37,418 bases of DNA, from the NCBI GenBank assembly GCA_904394215.1, contig CAJFNF010000019.1, forward strand, positions 1-37,418, given 5' to 3'. This document shows positions 22,365 to 30,109 of the stretch, in pieces. Positions within the stretch are counted from its first letter, which is position 1. Every line of letters starts with the position of its first letter. The DNA comes from an uncultured Faecalibacterium sp. (GTDB lineage Bacteria > Bacillota > Clostridia > Oscillospirales > Ruminococcaceae). The notes below the pieces were generated by a model. The model made no database searches. It was not told where the DNA came from and was given only the letters and a program-made list of their open reading frames with translations. Position numbers and translations under genes: made by a program.

Positions 22365-23294
22365 TCAGGCACCTCCTGCCAGATACTCCTCCGCCATGTG
22401 GACTGCCACGGCGCCGTCGGCCACAGCGGTCACCACCTGGCGCAGGGGTTTGGTCCGCACGTCCCCCACGGCGAAGACGCCGGGGATGTTGGTGCGGGTG
22501 GTCTCGTCGGCAATGATGTAGCCGCTGCGGTCCAGCTCCAGCTGGCCTTCCACCAGTTCGGTGGCAGGCTTGCGGCCGATGCTGACAAACACGGCGTCAC
22601 AGGGCACTTCGGTCTCGGCGCCGGTGACGGTGTCCTTCAGCCGGACCCCGGTCAGTTCTTCTCCATGGAGGAGGGCCGACACGGTGCTGTTCCAGCGGAA
22701 TTCCAGGTTTTGGGTTTTCATCAGGGGCTCGTGATAGACCTTGGTGGCCCGCAGGGTGTCCCTGCGGTGGACCAGGATCACTTTTTGGGCGATGCGGCTG
22801 AGGATCAATGCGTCTGCGGCGGCGGAGTTGCCTCCGCCCACCACCACCACGGTTTTGCCCTTGTACCGCATCCCGTCGCAGGCGGCGCAGTAGGCCACCC
22901 CGCGGCCTACCAGGGCCGCCTCATCCTGGATGCCCAGCTCCCGGGGGTTGGCCCCGGTGGCAAAGGCCACGGTCTTGGCCAGGAAGGTGCCCTCGCTGGT
23001 GTCCAGCACCTTGGGCGAAGCGTTCAGGTCCAGTTTGGTCACCTCGGCGTACTCGGTGCGGGCGCCGAATGCTTCGGCCTGCCGCTGCATCTGCTCCGCC
23101 AGGGTAAAGCCGTCGATCCCCTCCTCAAAGCCGGGATAGTTGTCGATCTGCTCGGTCAGGGCCATCTGACCGCCGGCCGACAGCTTTTCCAGCACCAGGG
23201 TGGTCAGCCCGGCCCGGGCTGCATAGAGGGCCGCGGTATAGCCTGCCGGCCCGCCGCCCACAACGATCATATCGTACACCGGACGCTCTGCCAT
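22365..23294 (-). CDS. trxB: Thioredoxin-disulfide reductase
   Basis: A 309-residue flavoprotein: FAD-binding GGGPAG (residues 13-18), the redox disulfide CAAC (136-139) followed by DG, the NAD(P)H-binding GGGNSA (about 154-159) with HRRDTLRA, and the late FAD contact GVFAVGDVR. It reduces thioredoxin with NAD(P)H in the cytoplasm; HRRDTLRA favours NADPH. The ATG at 23294 has AGGAGG 8 bases upstream; an in-frame GTG three codons earlier touches the site. It lies 25 bases after the thioredoxin gene and ends 1 base before the DUF6132-like start. Confidence 0.95.
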   Translation of the reverse strand: MAERPVYDMIVVGGGPAGYTAALYAARAGLTTLVLEKLSAGGQMALTEQIDNYPGFEEGIDGFTLAEQMQRQAEAFGARTEYAEVTKLDLNASPKVLDTSEGTFLAKTVAFATGANPRELGIQDEAALVGRGVAYCAACDGMRYKGKTVVVVGGGNSAAADALILSRIAQKVILVHRRDTLRATKVYHEPLMKTQNLEFRWNSTVSALLHGEELTGVRLKDTVTGAETEVPCDAVFVSIGRKPATELVEGQLELDRSGYIIADETTRTNIPGVFAVGDVRTKPLRQVVTAVADGAVAVHMAEEYLAGGA

Positions 23295-23319
23295 GGTGTG
23301 CACCTCCTTGTGTTCCTTG

Positions 23320-23643
23320 TTACTTTGCCAGGGCTCCCTGGATGAACTGCTCGATGGCTGCCTTGGAGCCGGGGCCTACCACAGAATCCACCATCCTGCC
23401 CTCCTTGTAGAGGACCAGGGTGGGGATGGAGGTCACCTTGGCGTCCTTGGCCAGCTGGGGCACGTCGTCCACATTGACCTTGGCCACCACCAGCTCTTCC
23501 CCGTACTTGTCGGCAATCTGCTCGTAAGCGGGGCCCAGCCGGCGGCAATGGCCGCACCAGGGAGCCCAGAAGTCCACCAGCACCGGCTTTGCGTCCTTGG
23601 CCATTTCGTTGAACTGTTCCAGATTGAGATTGATGGCTGCCAT
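23320..23643 (-). CDS. trxA: Thioredoxin with a WCGHC active site
   Basis: A 107-residue thioredoxin. The active site is APWCGHCRRL (Cys30, Cys33), and the cis-proline is in VTSIPTLVLYKEG. The central GH pair is typical of protein disulfide isomerases, whereas classical bacterial thioredoxins have GP. A GH pair raises the redox potential, so this thioredoxin may be less strongly reducing or suited to the CcdA relay. It is first in the five-gene redox operon, with GGAAAGGAG before the ATG. An upstream in-frame extension lacks a ribosome-binding site. Confidence 0.93.
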   Translation of the reverse strand: MAAINLNLEQFNEMAKDAKPVLVDFWAPWCGHCRRLGPAYEQIADKYGEELVVAKVNVDDVPQLAKDAKVTSIPTLVLYKEGRMVDSVVGPGSKAAIEQFIQGALAK

Positions 23644-23703
23644 GTTGGTCAGCTCCTTTCCTGTTTCTATCAAAAAGTGTGATTTTGTGTGGTTGATGGT
23701 ATC

Positions 23704-23709
23704 AGTATA
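23704..23709 (-). promoter_or_regulatory. Possible -10 box of the thioredoxin operon
   Basis: TATACT on the minus strand, 61 bases before the thioredoxin start. No good -35 box at 16-18 bases. Confidence 0.35.
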
Positions 23710-23821
23710 CCCGAAAAAAATGCCGCGTTCTGTGACGGCATCACCAATTTCTGGATACAACAGAAAGTTTCACTTTTTTACCCTCCGTTCCGTAGAGGGC
23801 CCCGATTCTACGATCCGTTTG

Positions 23822-23850
23822 TGTACAGCGGCCCCTTTCTCTGGTACACT
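23822..23850 (+). promoter_or_regulatory. Promoter of the XRE-membrane-zinc-ribbon gene
   Basis: TGTACA and TACACT spaced by 17 bases. The predicted transcription start (about 23857) lies after every upstream in-frame ATG/GTG, which constrains the start codon choice for the following gene. Confidence 0.6.
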
Positions 23851-23874
23851 GGCATCAGAAAGGAGGGATGCCTC

Positions 23875-24480
23875 ATCGACCAGATCAAAATCGGGCAGTT
23901 CATCGCCGGCACCCGGAAGGCCAAACATCTCACCCAGCGCCAGCTGGCGGATGCTCTGTCCATCAGCGACAAAACCGTGAGCAAATGGGAGACCGGCAAA
24001 GGCCTGCCGGACGTCTCCCTGATGCTCCCCCTGTGCCAGGCGCTGGACATCACCGTCAACGACCTTCTCACCGGCGAGAAGGTTCCCGACACAGACTATC
24101 AGGCCAAAGCGGAGGCTAATATGATGGATCTCATTCAGGAAAACCAGGAAAACAAAAAGAGGATGATTCTGTCTGTCATCTGCGGCACCATCACCATCAT
24201 CGCAGTCTGTTCCCTGGTCATCATCGCGTCTTATCTGGAACTGCCCGCAGCGGTGCGGGTGCTGCTGATTCTGCTGGCCGCAGCCACAGGGGCGGCAGGG
24301 GTGGGGGCCGCTGCGGTACTGGACGCCCAGGCCGGCTATTACGTCTGCCCCGCCTGCGGCACCGCCTTTGTCCCCACCCTGGGGGAATATGTCAAGGGCT
24401 ACCACACCCTGACCAGGCGGCGGCTCACCTGCCCGTCCTGCGGCAAAACCAGCATGTGCCGCCACCGGATTGTCCGCTGA
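23875..24480 (+). CDS. XRE regulator with membrane helices and C-terminal zinc ribbon; start codon appears to be ATC
   Basis: A 201-residue protein. Residues 1-65 are an XRE helix-turn-helix (KAKHLTQRQLADALSISDKT, VSKWETGKGLPD). Two hydrophobic segments follow (about 97-118 and 124-145), then a zinc ribbon with CPACG and CPSCG. Such HTH-membrane proteins are widespread in Clostridia and usually start MDQIKIG. Here that position is ATC (IDQIKIG), 7 bases after AAGGAGGG, the ideal spacing. The nearest ATG (23868) is out of frame, and an in-frame GTG or ATG upstream lies before the predicted transcription start. So either a rare ATC start is used or the gene carries a start-codon mutation or sequence error. 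Confidence 0.8.
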   Translation: MDQIKIGQFIAGTRKAKHLTQRQLADALSISDKTVSKWETGKGLPDVSLMLPLCQALDITVNDLLTGEKVPDTDYQAKAEANMMDLIQENQENKKRMILSVICGTITIIAVCSLVIIASYLELPAAVRVLLILLAAATGAAGVGAAAVLDAQAGYYVCPACGTAFVPTLGEYVKGYHTLTRRRLTCPSCGKTSMCRHRIVR

Positions 24481-24491
24481 CCCCATAACAT

Positions 24492-24522
24492 AAAACGGCA
24501 TGGCCCGAAGCCATGCCGTTTT
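24492..24522. terminator. Bidirectional terminator
   Basis: A perfect 13-bp stem (AAAACGGCATGGC and its complement) with a 5-base loop between convergent genes; T-runs on both strands. Confidence 0.9.
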
Positions 24523-24540
24523 GTGTTGTATGGTTGGTTT

Positions 24541-27321
24541 TTATCCGAGGGTTTCAATGGTATCAAAGAGCCCTTCTGCCCGCTGGATGGCCTCCCTGCT
24601 GCCGAAGGCGCAGCGGACGCCCCGGGCCATCTGATCTGCCAGCTGGCCCGCCTCCTGCCGGAGCCAGGGGCCGGTGACGCCGCAGATCGCGGCGCGGTCC
24701 TCCACCGACATCTCCTGGGTGACGCCGCAGAAGTACCGGCGGTCTGCTTCCAGTGCCTGCTGGCGGGGCTTGCGGGGCGGGTCCACCTGGGCCACAGTGC
24801 CCACAATGCACTCGCTGAGGGCGCTGTCGGTGTATTCCCTCTCGGCCAGAACCGCCGGGCCCTCGCTGAACCGCTGGTAGCTGCCGCCGGCGTGGGGGTC
24901 GCGGTAGGTGTAGATCAGCTCCATGTCGGCGCGGCTCAGCATGCCGGCGCCATAGGCGCCGCCCTTTTCCCGGATGGCCTGCCACAGGTACTCGTAGCTC
25001 ATCACCCGTGCCAGCACCTTCCGGGCAGGGTTGCCGTCCCCCGGCCAGGCCAGCACGTCATAGTTCACCCCGCCCTGGATCACAAAGGCCTCGTTGGCCG
25101 CCTGGGGCAGGGGTTCGCTGTAGGGACGGGCCGGCATCCGGCCCTCTGCGGCAAAGGCGCTGGCGGGCAGCAGTTCCTGCAGCCGGCTGCACACCGCCTC
25201 GCTGCCATGACAGGTGACGGTCAGGGCGCAGTGATGCAGCAGCTTGTCCCGCACTGCTTCCAGCCGGGCAGACAGGGCCGCCCAGTCCTTTTTCTCCAGC
25301 AGCCCGCAGAGATACCGATACATGCTGACGCCGCCGGTCCGCTCGCCCAGGGCGGCATCGGTGGAGAAGCTGCGGCTGGCCCGGAGGATGGCGTAGTTGT
25401 GGCCGCTCTGGATGAAGTCCTGCTCAAAATTCAGTTTGAACTGGCCCAGCACCTGCTCAAAGGCCGCCTCAGCCTGGGGGCCGGTCAGGCGGGTGTCGTA
25501 CAGCAGCTCGCCCATCAGCTCCACCGCCTTGTCCAGGTTCCGCTCCAGCAGGCTGGCCCGGGCCTCAAACTTGGCAATGCAGGGTTTGCCCTCCTGCCGG
25601 CCCACCCAGTGGTCCAGGGTGAGGGTGCTTTCGCCCAGCCAGGTGTTCCGCAGGGTGGTCAGCTCCAGGGCGGTGTGGCGGCTGGTGTCCAGCTCGTCCA
25701 GCAGGTAGGTCAGCAGGGCCGCATCGCTGGCCTCTTCGGGGGTCAGGGCCCCCATATCGTAGTAGAAGTTCAGATAGAGGCTGCCGGCAGAGGGCCGGCT
25801 CACCAGGGTCAGGCCGGCCAGATCCTGGACCTTTGCCTCAGCGAAGCGGGCAGGCTCCCCCAGATCCGCCACCGTCAGGGGGTGATCCAGCTGCAGCTTG
25901 CCTTCCTGACGGGCCGAGGGCGCCTGTTCGTCTACCGGCTTTTGGGGCACCAGCACCACTTCCACCGGGTCGGGTCCCAGCAGCTCGCCCAGCAGTTTGG
26001 TGTACCAGTCGGTGCCCACCTTGCTGCGCAGGAAGTTGAAAATCCCCTCCGGCCGCATGTCTGCCATGGGGTCCCCGGTGTGGAGCCAGCCGGTGGCCGC
26101 CTCGATGGCGGCCAGCACGCCGTCGGGCAGGCTGCCCGGCCGCTCGGTGACCTGGAATTCCAGGTTGTTGATGGAGGCGGTCAGCATCTCGTCGGGGATG
26201 CCCTCGGCGCAGATTTTGGCCACCCCATCCCGGACTGCCCCGGCAAACCGGGCGGCCCGCTCCTGGTCGGTGCCCTTCAGCAGCAGTTCCAGCACCGGCT
26301 GCTGCACCGAGTTGTCAAACCCGGCCTCGATGTCGGTGCCCAGGTTCTGTTCCAGCAGGTATTTCTTCAGGGGGGACTGGTTGGTGCTCAGCAGGGCATC
26401 CAGCAGCAGGCTCACTGCGGTCTGCTTTTCCAGCTCCTCAAACCAGCCGGTATACCAGCCCAGGGCGCACTGCACCGGCACCGTCTCGGGTGTCTCGGTG
26501 GCGTAGGCCACCACCCGTTTGGTGCCGGCCTGGGGGTACTGCAGCGGGGTCCGGGGCCGGGGTGCCCCCTTGGGCATCCGGCTCAGATAGTGCTCATCCA
26601 GGAAGGCCAGCTTGTCGGCCATGTCCATCCGGCCATAGAGGGTGATGCAGCAGTTGTCGGGCCGGTAATGCCGGCGGTAGACCTTGACGTACTGCTCATA
26701 GCTCAGGCCGGGAATGGCGGCGGGGTCGCCGCCGGACACAAAGCCGTAGCCGTTGTCGGGGAACAGGGCGGCGTCCATGGCCGCATCCAGCCGGGCCTCG
26801 GGGGCCGCCAGGGCGCCCTGCATTTCATTGTATACGACGCCGCTGAAGTGGCCGTCCTCTTCCCGGTGCCAGGCCTCCTGGTCAAAGACGCTCCGCTCCT
26901 TCACCGCCAGCGGGCAGAACACCGCGTTGAGGTAGACGTCCATCAGGTTGCGGAAGTCGGCCTCGTTGGGGGTGGCGAAGGGGTAGACGGTCTTGTCGGG
27001 GAAGGTCATGGCGTTGAGGAAGGACGCCATGCTGCTCTTGACCAGCTGCAGGAAGGGGGAAGTCACCGGGTATTTCTCCGACCCGGCCAGCACCGAGTGC
27101 TCCAGAATGTGGAACACGCCGGTGTCGTCGCAGGGGAAGGTGCCGAATCCGATGCCGAAGGCCTTGTTTTCGTCCTGGTTTTCAATCAGCAGGACGGTGG
27201 CGCCGCTGACGTCGTGGGTCAGGGTGGTGGCAGTCCCGTGGAAGATGGGGCTTTCCTCCTGCCTGACGAGGGTATAGCCGGGGTACTGCCCCGGGGTGCA
27301 AGTCTTTTGTTGATCCTTCAT
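24541..27321 (-). CDS. M16C zinc metallopeptidase (presequence protease/PreP-like)
   Basis: A 926-residue two-lobed peptidase of the M16C subfamily (PreP/Cym1/insulinase class). The inverted zinc motif HILEH is at residues 71-75, with the surrounding HILEHSVLAGSEKYP and the downstream NAMTFPDKTVYPFATPNEAD typical of PreP. The distal glutamate ligand lies about 80 residues later (VVYNEMQG). The C-terminal half is the catalytically silent lobe. These enzymes degrade short unfolded peptides inside a closed chamber. No signal peptide, so cytoplasmic; probably clears signal or transit-like peptides. Own promoter and terminator; AAGGAG before the ATG. Confidence 0.92.
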   Translation of the reverse strand: MKDQQKTCTPGQYPGYTLVRQEESPIFHGTATTLTHDVSGATVLLIENQDENKAFGIGFGTFPCDDTGVFHILEHSVLAGSEKYPVTSPFLQLVKSSMASFLNAMTFPDKTVYPFATPNEADFRNLMDVYLNAVFCPLAVKERSVFDQEAWHREEDGHFSGVVYNEMQGALAAPEARLDAAMDAALFPDNGYGFVSGGDPAAIPGLSYEQYVKVYRRHYRPDNCCITLYGRMDMADKLAFLDEHYLSRMPKGAPRPRTPLQYPQAGTKRVVAYATETPETVPVQCALGWYTGWFEELEKQTAVSLLLDALLSTNQSPLKKYLLEQNLGTDIEAGFDNSVQQPVLELLLKGTDQERAARFAGAVRDGVAKICAEGIPDEMLTASINNLEFQVTERPGSLPDGVLAAIEAATGWLHTGDPMADMRPEGIFNFLRSKVGTDWYTKLLGELLGPDPVEVVLVPQKPVDEQAPSARQEGKLQLDHPLTVADLGEPARFAEAKVQDLAGLTLVSRPSAGSLYLNFYYDMGALTPEEASDAALLTYLLDELDTSRHTALELTTLRNTWLGESTLTLDHWVGRQEGKPCIAKFEARASLLERNLDKAVELMGELLYDTRLTGPQAEAAFEQVLGQFKLNFEQDFIQSGHNYAILRASRSFSTDAALGERTGGVSMYRYLCGLLEKKDWAALSARLEAVRDKLLHHCALTVTCHGSEAVCSRLQELLPASAFAAEGRMPARPYSEPLPQAANEAFVIQGGVNYDVLAWPGDGNPARKVLARVMSYEYLWQAIREKGGAYGAGMLSRADMELIYTYRDPHAGGSYQRFSEGPAVLAEREYTDSALSECIVGTVAQVDPPRKPRQQALEADRRYFCGVTQEMSVEDRAAICGVTGPWLRQEAGQLADQMARGVRCAFGSREAIQRAEGLFDTIETLG

Positions 27322-27359
27322 GGTTTGGTACTCCTTATCAGAGGATAAAATTTGTCTCT

Positions 27360-27388
27360 ATTGTAGCATTCCCCGCCGGGAAAGGCAA
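27360..27388 (-). promoter_or_regulatory. Promoter of the M16C peptidase gene
   Basis: On the minus strand, TTGCCT (27383-27388) and TACAAT (27360-27365, preceded by TGC) spaced by 17 bases, 38 bases before the start. Confidence 0.8.
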
Positions 27389-27451
27389 TCAGGCCCGGGG
27401 CCTCCGCTCCCCTTTTTTCGCCCCAAAACCGACCCTGTTTTCCCCTTCTTC

Positions 27452-27480
27452 TTGCAAAACTTTCCCTACTGCGCTATACT
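27452..27480 (+). promoter_or_regulatory. Promoter of the LacI-type regulator
   Basis: TTGCAA and TATACT spaced by 17 bases. Just after it (27492-27500) lies GATTTTTCG, the exact reverse complement of a 9-mer in the downstream sucrose promoter (28620-28628). Confidence 0.8.
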
Positions 27481-27524
27481 TTTCTCAAAAAGATTTTTCG
27501 TCAACGGCTCAACGGAGGAATCCC

Positions 27525-28541
27525 ATGAACATCACCGAATTCGCCGCCTACGCCGGCGTCTCCAAGGCGGCAGTCAGCCGCTATTTCAACGGCGGGTATC
27601 TCAGCGAAGAAAAGCGGGCCCGCATTGCTGCTGCGGTGGAAGCCACCGGCTACCACCCCAGCCTCCAGGCCCAGATGCTCCGCACCCGACGCACCCGGCA
27701 GGTGCTGGTGATCCTGCCCAAGCTTTCCAGCGAGAGCTGCGCCCGGATGGTGGAGGGCATTTCGGACGTGCTGGACCAAAACGGCTACCAGCTGCTGCTG
27801 GTGAACACTTCCAACGACAGCTCCCGGGAGGTAGCCGCCCTCAACCTGCTGCAGCAGAACACGGTGGACGGCGTGATCCTGATCGCCACCATCTTCACCC
27901 CCGAGCACCGGACGGTGCTGGCCAGCCTCCGGCTGCCGGTCATCATCCTGGGCCAGGAATACCCCGGCTTCTGCTCGGTGTCCCACGACGACCGGGGGGC
28001 GGCCCACGCCGCCACCACCCACATGCTGTCCAAGGGCCGCACCGCCCCCGGCTTCCTGGGGGTCACCATGCTGGACAAGGCCGCCGGCCTGGACCGCCGC
28101 CGGGGCTTTGAGGATGCCCTGCGGGAGGCAGGCGTCCCCCTGCGCCCCGGCCGCACCAGCATTGCGGCCTTCAATATGGAGTCGGGCTACGAGCAGGCCA
28201 GCACCCTGCTGGAGCGGGAGCCCTCTCTGGACTGCCTGTTCTGCGCCACCGACTCCATCGCCATCGGCGCCCTGCAGTACTGCCGCAGCCACGGCATCCG
28301 GGTCCCCGAGGACCTGATGATTACCGCCGTGGGGGACAGCGAGGCGGGCCGGGTGGCCTATGTTCCCATCACCAGCGTCCAGCTCCACTACCGGACCGCC
28401 GGCCGGATGGCCGCCGAAATGCTGCTGGAGCATCTGGCCGACCCCCACACCAAACCAGAGAACCAGGTACTGGGCTATGCCCTGCGGCCCCGGGCCTCTA
28501 CCGGGGACGCTTCCCCGGAGGAAAACATTTGGGCGGAATAA
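27525..28541 (+). CDS. LacI-family transcriptional regulator of sucrose genes
   Basis: A 338-residue LacI/GalR repressor. The helix-turn-helix is at residues 1-22 (MNITEFAAYAGVSKAAVSRY), the hinge helix about 48-56 (LQAQMLRTR), and the periplasmic-binding-like core follows with GVILIATIF, FCATDSIAIGALQ and the ending VQLHYRTAGRMAAEMLL. It lies directly before the sucrose PTS and hydrolase genes on the same strand but with a separate promoter for them, so it is the likely ScrR-type regulator, with sucrose-6-phosphate or fructose as probable effector. AACGGAGGA precedes the ATG. Confidence 0.9.
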   Translation: MNITEFAAYAGVSKAAVSRYFNGGYLSEEKRARIAAAVEATGYHPSLQAQMLRTRRTRQVLVILPKLSSESCARMVEGISDVLDQNGYQLLLVNTSNDSSREVAALNLLQQNTVDGVILIATIFTPEHRTVLASLRLPVIILGQEYPGFCSVSHDDRGAAHAATTHMLSKGRTAPGFLGVTMLDKAAGLDRRRGFEDALREAGVPLRPGRTSIAAFNMESGYEQASTLLEREPSLDCLFCATDSIAIGALQYCRSHGIRVPEDLMITAVGDSEAGRVAYVPITSVQLHYRTAGRMAAEMLLEHLADPHTKPENQVLGYALRPRASTGDASPEENIWAE

Positions 28542-28608
28542 CCGCCCTTTTTTCTGAAACATACTGAAATTGATAACATACAAACCGGGCTTTTGTCCCT
28601 TCTGTGTA

Positions 28609-28637
28609 TGGAAATCCGTCGAAAAATCGTCTATACT
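28609..28637 (+). promoter_or_regulatory. Promoter of the sucrose PTS-hydrolase operon
   Basis: TGGAAA (28609-28614) and TATACT (28632-28637) spaced by 17 bases. The -10 lies inside a perfect palindrome. The CGAAAAATC 9-mer at 28620-28628 in the spacer recurs inverted near the regulator's own promoter. Confidence 0.7.
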
Positions 28638-28643
28638 ATAGAC
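28629..28643. promoter_or_regulatory. Operator-like palindrome over the sucrose -10 box
   Basis: GTCTATA-C-TATAGAC, a perfect 15-bp palindrome that includes the -10 hexamer. A dimeric repressor here would block the promoter. Confidence 0.5.
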
Positions 28644-28707
28644 AGAAAATGAAATCGTTCTCTCTTTTAAAGAGGGTGCGAGAGGCATTGCGGTTGAAAA
28701 AGAAAGG

Positions 28708-28721
28708 AGAAAACGTTTTTA
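28708..28721. promoter_or_regulatory. LacI/CcpA-type operator over the ribosome-binding site
   Basis: AGAAAACGTTTTTA matches 12 of 14 positions of the CcpA catabolite-response consensus (TGWAARCGYTWNCA) and has the central CG of LacI-family operators. It sits between the AAAGGAG site and the start codon, well inside the transcript, so it would act as a roadblock. Confidence 0.5.
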
Positions 28722-30109
28722 TGGATTACAACAAGTCAGCCCAGCAGGTGCTGGACGCCATCGGCGGCGCATCCAACGTGGTGTCTGCAGCCCATTGTGC
28801 CACCCGGCTCCGCCTGGTGATTGCCGACAACAGCAAAGTGAACAAGAAGGCTCTGGAGGATGCCGAGGGGGCCAAGGGCGTCTTTGAAGCCCAGGGCCAG
28901 CTCCAGATCATCTTCGGCACCGGCACCGTCAACAAGGTGTACGACGCCTTCATCGCCCTGTCCGGCGTTCAGGGGGGCACCAAGGAGGATGTCAAGCGGG
29001 TTGCGGCCGCCAAGGCTCCCCTGCCCCAGCGGCTGATCAAGACCCTGGGCGACATCTTTGTGCCCATCATCCCGGCCATCGTGGCCTCCGGCTTCCTGAT
29101 GGGCATCATGGAAGCCCTCAAGTTCATGGTCAACAACGGCTTCCTGGACATTGACACCTCCGGCTCCATCTACGTGTTCGCCGACCTGTTCTCCAACACG
29201 GCCTACACCTTCCTGCCCATCCTGATCGCCTTTGCAGCGGCCAAGGTGTTCGGCGGCAACCAGTTCCTGGGCGCCGTCATCGGCATGATCATGATCCACC
29301 CCAACCTGCAGAACGCCTGGACCGTCTCGGAGGGCGTCGAGGTGATGCAGCCGGTGTTCGGCGGCCTGTACTCGGTGCCCCTGGTGGGCTACCAGGGCCA
29401 CGTGATCCCGGTCATCATCGCTGTCTGGGTCATGTGCCAGATTGAGAAGCGGCTCCACAAGGTGGTGCCCGCCATGATCGACCTGTTCGTCACCCCGCTG
29501 GTCTCGGTCTTTGTCACCGGCTATCTGACCCTGTCCATCATCGGACCCATCTTCACCACCATTGAGAACAGCATCATCGGCGGTGTCCAGGCTCTGATCA
29601 CCCTGCCCTTCGGCATCGGTTCCTTTGTGATGGGCGGCCTGTACGCCATCACCGTTGTGGCCGGCATCCACCACATGTACACCATCATCGACCTGGGCCA
29701 GCTGGCCCAGTACGGTCTGACCTTCTGGCTGCCTCTGGCCAGCGCCGCCAACATGGGCCAGGGCGGTGCCGCTCTGGCTGTGGCCCTCAAGAGCAAGAAC
29801 GGCAAGATCAAGTCGATGGCCCTGCCCTCTGCCCTGTCGGCCTGCATGGGCATCACCGAGCCCGCCATCTTCGGCGTCAACCTCCGCTTCTTCAAGCCCT
29901 TCATCGGCGGCCTGGTGGGCGGCGCCTGCGGCGCCCTGTACGCCAGCATTGTGGGCCTTGGCGCCACCGGCACCGGCGTCACCGGCATCTTCGGCGTCCT
30001 GCTGTGCCTGCAGATGCCCCTGCAGTATATCATCACCATCGCCATTGCCTTCGTGGTGGCCTTTGTGGTGACCTGGCTGATCTGGAAACCGGAGGAAGCA
30101 GCTGAATGA
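28721..30109 (+). CDS. Sucrose-specific PTS EIIBC component
   Basis: A 462-residue PTS permease. The N-terminal EIIB domain has the phospho-cysteine Cys26 in AAHCATRLRLV. The EIIC domain with about ten membrane segments follows from about residue 105 (LGDIFVPIIPAIVASGFLMG) and includes the GITEPAIFGVNLRFFKPFI signature of the sucrose/trehalose/glucose class. There is no EIIA domain, as in ScrA-type enzymes, which borrow a glucose-type EIIA. It imports sucrose as sucrose-6-phosphate. The stop overlaps the start of the GH32 gene (ATGA), giving coupled synthesis with the enzyme that splits the product. Confidence 0.92.
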   Translation: MDYNKSAQQVLDAIGGASNVVSAAHCATRLRLVIADNSKVNKKALEDAEGAKGVFEAQGQLQIIFGTGTVNKVYDAFIALSGVQGGTKEDVKRVAAAKAPLPQRLIKTLGDIFVPIIPAIVASGFLMGIMEALKFMVNNGFLDIDTSGSIYVFADLFSNTAYTFLPILIAFAAAKVFGGNQFLGAVIGMIMIHPNLQNAWTVSEGVEVMQPVFGGLYSVPLVGYQGHVIPVIIAVWVMCQIEKRLHKVVPAMIDLFVTPLVSVFVTGYLTLSIIGPIFTTIENSIIGGVQALITLPFGIGSFVMGGLYAITVVAGIHHMYTIIDLGQLAQYGLTFWLPLASAANMGQGGAALAVALKSKNGKIKSMALPSALSACMGITEPAIFGVNLRFFKPFIGGLVGGACGALYASIVGLGATGTGVTGIFGVLLCLQMPLQYIITIAIAFVVAFVVTWLIWKPEEAAE

